Source: Elysia crispata
Lineage: Eukaryota; Mollusca; Gastropoda; Plakobranchidae
Assembly (NCBI GenBank): GCA_033675545.1
Contig: JAWDGP010001428.1
Location: forward strand, 308,501-372,500
DNA: 64,000 nt
Direction: 5' to 3'
This document shows, piece by piece, positions 48,151 through 64,000 of the stretch; positions within the stretch are counted from its first letter, which is position 1; every line of letters begins with the position of its first letter. The notes under the pieces are model-generated. The model was not told the DNA's origin. It saw only the letters and a program-made list of their open reading frames with translations, and did no database searches. Both the position numbers and the translations under genes were made by a program.

Positions 48151-50170
48151 AAAAGTATTTGTTCTAACATTAACCATAATATAAATTTAAAGACAGCAAA
48201 ACAATTAAAATAATATATAATCGATAGGAGTGTTTTTATGATAACAATAAATATAAGAAAAAGAATAAAAAATGGTCATTCTAATATTATATAAGGAAAG
48301 GTTGGAAAATGCACAATTTTTTACTGATGAAAAAAATTTGTTTCATAGAAATTTTGGTTAACAGTATAACTATAATGTGAAAGAGCGAATTCACGCTGAC
48401 ATATATAAAATTTGTTTAAATTTGCACATTAATCATTGTTTATAATTATTATTATCAAAATTATTATCATAACAATCAGAGATAAAATATGGAAGACAAG
48501 AAAAAAAATTTCATCATACAAATTGAAACTCTGAGAGTATAGTCAAAAATTCTATACGAGTCAGCAGAATTTGTTTTTACAGACCAAAAAAAAAAGTAAA
48601 TGAATTTAAAAAAAAAATAATAATTAAAATAAAACAAAATAATGAGTTACATTTTGTACAGCGGGTTCATCTATTGCTCCTGCAACAAGAAACTTAGAAT
48701 CAGAGGAAAAAGTGAAGCTATCTTAGATGAGTGGGTTGCAAATGGAAATTTCAAAGATCAGTAGATGAAGTCGAAGTGGGATTGAAAATAAAATATTCCA
48801 GCAACAGAAAGTGAAATAGGAAGATCTTTCGCATAACTGTAAAAAGAAAAAAAAATTGAAATAAATAAATTATTGGCTCTGAGGTAAGAATGTAATGATT
48901 TTCGGATTTTATCGCCGCAAGAAAAAAACAACAAAAAAGCAAACTATTCTCGATACAGAAACAATCAAATACTGAAGAATTGCAATGAATTATAAAAAAA
49001 AAGAATGAAAGTATGTTGCAGAATGTTTTGAGACTATAATAAATATTTTGATTTGAGCATACTTTTTTTTCCCACACCCGTTTCGTTACGCAAAGCAATG
49101 AACTATAATTGTTGTTTGGAAGAAATTTGTCCTCTCTGCGCTTTGTCTAGATTTTATAAATGTAATCTTTAAAACATTCAGGGACTCTGAGACACGATCT
49201 TCAAATCAACCCAGAACTCTGTTTATAATTATACTACAATTTTTTTTTTGCACCATATTAGTTTTTACTTCGAAAACATGCATTTACAATTTTAAAGGCG
49301 CGTATTTTTGGATTTAATAAAATGTCAAATAAAAAAAAAAGAAAAAAACTTGGAAAGGAAATGAATATATAAAGTTTCGTCTAAAGATTTGAACATATCA
49401 TTAATTTATTGATAAGGATAATTAATCCATTGTTTAATTATTACCCTTTTCATATCATTAGCATAAATTTAATGTAAAATACAATAAAAAAATTATGGAA
49501 CAAAATAGTTATTGAAAACCCATCACCCAACATCGAATAATTATCAATAATCAATAGCTCACTATAGATGCAATGGAAGTAAAACAATTCTAAATTATAT
49601 CAATAAAACAATAACTATGTCTTTGGTGGGTGAGATACTTGTTCAGGTACGTTACACCTTTCATCTGATATGTAAGCAAACAAACAAAATCCAAACGAAA
49701 TTAATTGCGATTATCATGACTGAAGAAAAAAAAAATAAATAAAAAAGAAAAAAGGAGGAGTCTTAATTCAAGAGACGGTAAATATACGGCAAGATGCCTG
49801 TTTTGACTCAGCTAAAAGAATTGGTTGTGTCTTATCCTGAAAAAAAGCATGCTACTTCTCTCCTGGAAAAGCAAAAGAAAAACTCGAAGAGTAGGAGGAT
49901 GAGGCATCCGGTGGAGTTAGAGGCCTGTTCTCTGCACAATGTCAAGGCTAGACGCGACTATTGTTTATTTTCTTTTCTTGTGGAAGCATTTGGGCAGTAA
50001 GTGGATGTTTTTCTTTTATTTTATAGATTAGTTAAGATGGCTGTAATAACAGGGGCATTGATTATTCAGCAGGTTTTTTGCGTTCCTCAAGAACATCTCT
50101 CTGTTTTTGTCTCCGCCTGTATCTCCTCCCCACCCCCTCCCTTTTCTCTTTCTCTCTGTGTCTCTGTGTT
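48151..50170. other. Intergenic, AT-rich; one unassigned short ORF
   Basis: Very AT-rich. The + frame 49794-50000 (68 codons, starting MPVLTQLKELVVSYPEKKHA) has mixed composition but no recognised family, so it is noted only as an open frame. Confidence 0.5.
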
Positions 50171-50171
50171 T

Positions 50172-50177
50172 TCTCTC

Positions 50178-50228
<51 letters not shown>

Positions 50229-50236
50229 CTGCCGCC

Positions 50237-50278
<42 letters not shown>

Positions 50279-50472
50279 TTCTATTTCCATCATTATGTTT
50301 TGTGTCACTTTGTCTCGGTATTTCTCGAACACATATATCTCTAAATATTCTTCATTCTTTCTCTCTGTGTATCTCTTTCTCTATCATAGTTTCTCCTCTT
50401 TATACCCGTCTCTCTCACTTGCTTGCACTTAGACTCAATCTCTATATTTTTCTCTTTTTCTTCAAATGTTTA

Positions 50473-50541
<69 letters not shown>

Positions 50542-50543
50542 GT
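50172..50543. repeat. Pyrimidine-rich region with two (CT)n arrays
   Basis: (CT)n at 50178-50275, interrupted by GCCGCCCCCA, and at 50475-50543. Confidence 0.95.
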
Positions 50544-50845
50544 TTTCTATATCACCAGGAACCTCAAATTCACTCAAATTTTCTTCTTTTTTCTTGTGAG
50601 GCTGCAATGAACTCCCCAACATGTCCGTGTCCACCACCATAGCTCATGAATATATTTGAAACCAGTTCTTGATTACAATTAGCAAATTGCGCTAGCACGT
50701 ATCGGTCCCTGAAACTTTAAATGACTTTTTACCTTTAAATCATGCACGATATAGTCGTTAACAAAATACTTTAGCAAAATATTTACAATAATTATTCTGA
50801 CACTCTTGGGCATGAGTGAGGCTATTTCATCGTAATCAGAGACGA

Positions 50846-50847
<2 letters not shown>

Positions 50848-50909
<62 letters not shown>

Positions 50910-50925
50910 GAGGGGGAAGGGAGGA
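50848..50925. repeat. (GA)n then poly-G
   Basis: About 25 GA units directly followed by a G run. Confidence 0.95.
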
Positions 50926-52218
50926 TATTCTGCCTTTTCAAAATAAAGAGCAGTAGAATAACTACTCCCAGTAGTTAGGCGATTTACTGCTGTTCACTCT
51001 AACACGGCAGAAGTAGAGGGTTGAGATCTCTAAATAAGTTGGAACTTTTGTTTTCGTCATGCATATACAAGCAGCCGTCACCTATGATTTCATCACGAGT
51101 GTTTGTTTCATAATTTATCATCTCATCCGACTCGCTATTTGATTTTCATAGATAGATATCGAACACATTGAATCTTATAAATATGGAAGGCATCTTTTTA
51201 ATAAAACATAATGTGATTACAGTGCATTCTCGCCAGAGCTCTGCTTAGCCCATAGATGAACCAGGCTTAACTGAACAATGCTGAGTGATGTTCCCCCCCC
51301 CCCCTTTCCGCTCCTTGAAACATTTCGACAAACGCACCATTCCGATGATGACTATCAATAAGGAATGCGATTTTACAAAGAGCTGTGCCACTTTGTTGGA
51401 AGTCGTGAGTTCTGTTCAACAACCCGAACGATTTCGAAGATTTAAGCCTAACTTAACAGTTTTGTCGTAAATGTTTTCTCTCGTGCACTTTTTACGTTTT
51501 CCTTTTTTAACTTCTGATCAAAAACCAACGAGCGCTTCTGCAGATACTGTCGCTTGATAGGCTAACAACAACTGAGGTAGAGCTCATGACTGGCAACTAT
51601 GTACAAAAACTCTTTATGAAATCGCATTCACTATAATGAGAAGAGTCTGATTATAGATCTTTTTAAACACTCATTTTCACAAAGGGTCGAATTAAACGGG
51701 CAGCTATGAATTTCTCCAAGGCAGTGCACCCATAGGCAACTTTTTTTGTGAAATCCACAGCATAGGTTGGGAGAGTTTAGAAGACACCTTCACATAGGTT
51801 GGGAGAGGTTAGAAGAAACCTTCACATGAGTTAAGAATCAGCTGTTTTCTAGCGTTCATTAACTGCGTTTGTTTACAGCAGTGTTTTCCCAACATTCTTC
51901 ATTATGAAACAACGAGGAGATAGCTCTTACTTGGTCTCTTCTTTGCTTGTATAGATGTCCATATCTAGCCTTAATATCAAAGACGCTTTAGAAATAGCGA
52001 TTATTACACATAATTCTTATTGTTATTAGGATTACTCATATTATTCTTTAGTCTGACCGTATATCAAAGACAAGTCCCTTTCACTTTACACAGCTTCCTC
52101 TGGTATAGAAGCAGCTGAGTCCAAGAAAAAGCAGTAAAAATGACAATTCGGAAATATAATTGAAAAAATATTATATTCAATCAATTTTTAAAAAAATTGT
52201 GTCTAGAAGTCAATATCG
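50926..52218. other. Intergenic / probable CNG 3' UTR near the right end
   Basis: No gene. Two copies of a 35-bp phrase (CATAGGTTGGGAGAG, TTAGAAGA-ACCTTCACAT) lie at 51760-51830, and a dispersed-family core at 51695-51745. Sequence just left of 52219 is presumably 3' UTR of the minus-strand gene. Confidence 0.5.
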
Positions 52219-61904
<9,686 letters not shown>

Positions 61905-62006
61905 CTGGAGGACAAGAAAAAAAGAAGAGAAGAAATAAATAACAAGATGATTCCATTACACCCGTTTTCTAAGTAAATTGCTTGAAAATTTGTAGATATA
62001 TATATA

Positions 62007-62219
<213 letters not shown>

Positions 62220-62378
62220 TCCTGCTCTCTTTCCCCCTCTCTCAAATCATTTTTCTCTCTTGCTTAAAGTCAACTCTCTTAGACAGTCCTTTTTGTATTT
62301 CTTTATGTTTTCGCATTGTTTATTGTGCACTGTTGCTCAAGGTCGACTAATTCTGGTCTTGAAGTGTAAACTTCCTCC

Positions 62379-62503
62379 AGGTTTCACTATATAACAATAT
62401 AACTATCAGTTTTCACTATATAACAATATAACTATCAGTTTTCACTATATAACGATATAACTATCAGTTTTCACTATATAACAATATAACTATCAGTTTT
62501 CCA
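62379..62503. repeat. 29-bp tandem repeat, 4 copies
   Basis: TTTTCACTATATAACAATAT with AACTATCAG repeats four times; a single A to G change in the third copy. Confidence 0.95.
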
Positions 62504-64000
62504 ACGGTATCCAAGGTTAAAAACTCACACACTGGCATCCCAAAACGCCGAGCTAGCCAAGTGTGTAGAGTAATGTTTTAAGTAACCTGAAATTGACAAT
62601 TTAATTTTTTTTAAGAGATTCAAAGATCTTTATTATTCAATCAATAGTGCTGACATGTCTCTATAGTGCGTTCTTATTACGGGCCAATCAGCCCCCCCCC
62701 CCCAAAAAAAAAAAAAAAAAAAAAATTAAGTTAGAGTCATCTAATTATATTAACTTCCTTAACAGAGTTGAGATAAAGAAAACTTTCTTTCTTTCGATTT
62801 TCAAGTCAGTGTCGCCCATTCAGAGCAGAATATTTCTGAGACCTTAACCTGGCTTAAGGCGTTTGTATACACCTGGGACATACGTGGCCTAGACGTTTGA
62901 GCAGTGCTTAAATTTGGGTGATTGGTCTGTGCCTCAACCGCTTGAATGATTAAACTGTCAGGAAGCTGGTAAGAGTATTATGCAAATATGTTTAAAGTTT
63001 TTTTTATTATTATTGACAAGTTCCAAGAAAGGCAAGCTGCTACTGGCTCTGTCACGCCTATACAAATCCGACTAGAGGATAATTTCAATAGTCCTACCCC
63101 CCCCCCCCCCCCTTTCCCAGCCTTTTCCACCTCCATGGTCAGGCGTCGAGTACCTACAAAGCAATAGCAACGGTACTATTTCACTCAACACTCTATGAAG
63201 TTAGGAGAGCCGCAGCATGTAAACAGCTCTTCCATTTGCGGGAAATCCGGCTAGAGATAATCCAGCCTCTAAAAGGCTATGGAACTGAGAAAATGATGGT
63301 AAAACTGCTTTCATAGGGTAATTCTAGCTGTTTGGAAAGGCTTTTCCAAGATGTTAACATGTTCAACCCCTATACTGAGCTACCTAGGAATGTCTGTCAC
63401 ATAAAACAAATCGATCACACAGGTTTATTTGAATCGCAACTCTGTGATTATATTAAATAAACCGAACAGCACCAAAATCAGGGATTATTTTTTTTAATGC
63501 CATGGCCTCAAACACCATCCCTCCTACGCCCAAATTAAAAAAAAAGGTAAATCATGATCTAAAAAGCGAGACAACTTCTGTTCCAATCTTACCACTACCG
63601 TCAAAACCGAGATTTTTCTTTTCATCTGGCCACTTCGCACGCAAAGCAAAGAAAGAACTACTTACACCAAACAAATTGAAGAAAAGATAATGGGCAGCAC
63701 CAGCATCTCGACCCCAAAGCATCGGCAAAAAGCGCCTCAATCAATGGAGAGTTCTGCTTGCCAGCCAGTAAGAGCAAACAGCGGCGATACTTTTAAAAAA
63801 TAATCATTTGAAGCCGAGAAAAAAGGGAGGCCGAGAAGGGCGAGGAGAGGAGGGAAATTGGACAATAAAGAGAGAAGTACATGATCAAGGGGGAAATAAA
63901 AAGGGAAAGGAACCGGATGTACAAAGACGCCGGAGCAGGCGCAGATCACCGATAAATCAAATAGTCCCAGTGCCGGCTCTAATGGTTTGCGTAGGGCCAC
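62504..64000 (-). other. Presumed CNG intron, nothing seen
   Basis: Poly-C/poly-A at 62691-62725 and poly-C at 63096-63112. No S6 or pore exon was found, so the upstream coding part lies beyond the window. Confidence 0.55.

Noticed and set aside
49794-50000. 68-codon + strand open frame
   Set aside because: No homologue recognised and no splice or promoter context; mentioned only as part of the intergenic description.
63502-63690. ATG frame MASNTIPPTPKLKKK followed by GTAAAT, exon-like on the + strand
   Set aside because: Weak donor after an A run, no leader or next exon; lies opposite a presumed CNG intron.

Overview
The window reads as nuclear DNA of an animal. Two genes are split into short exons with GT/AG borders and matching phases. 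They sit in AT-rich non-coding sequence that is exceptionally rich in microsatellites: (CT/GA)n, (ATT)n, (ACT)n and (GAA)n. Both gene families are animal-wide. The gene structure, the dispersed AGATCTAGAT-type motif and the SINE-like and hAT-like debris suggest a lophotrochozoan, probably a gastropod mollusc; this assignment is inference. There are no bacterial operons, CRISPR arrays or rRNA genes.

Left part (about 1-20.3 kb, + strand): the 3' half of a plasma-membrane Na+/H+ exchanger of the SLC9A1-A5 type. Twelve coding exons can be joined in one frame (495 residues from the first complete codon to the stop). They cover the last membrane helices and the whole cytoplasmic regulatory tail; the 5' exons lie left of the window. 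Two tiny frame-preserving exons (45 and 33 bp), an intron-retention stop and a 24-bp minisatellite that copies the exon/intron border suggest that the tail is variable.

Middle (about 20-52 kb): a large repeat-rich intergenic region between the convergent gene ends. It holds a TA-flanked element with 25-bp inverted termini (Tc1/mariner-pogo type), a decayed hAT/ZMYM1-like transposase gene, tRNA-derived SINE-like pieces and many tandem arrays (29, 32, 35, 48, 62, 64 and 231 bp units across the window). One 45-bp segment at 30.3 kb looks like the first coding exon of an unidentified + strand gene.

Right part (52.2-64 kb, - strand): the 3' half of a cyclic-nucleotide-gated channel subunit. Five coding exons join in frame (684 residues) and encode the C-linker, the complete cyclic-nucleotide-binding domain and a very long low-complexity tail with polyglutamine, ending in a leucine-rich coiled coil like the CLZ domain of CNGA subunits. 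The exons for the pore and S1-S6 lie right of the window. The two genes are neighbours pointing tail to tail; nothing in the sequence shows that they work together, although both act at the plasma membrane.
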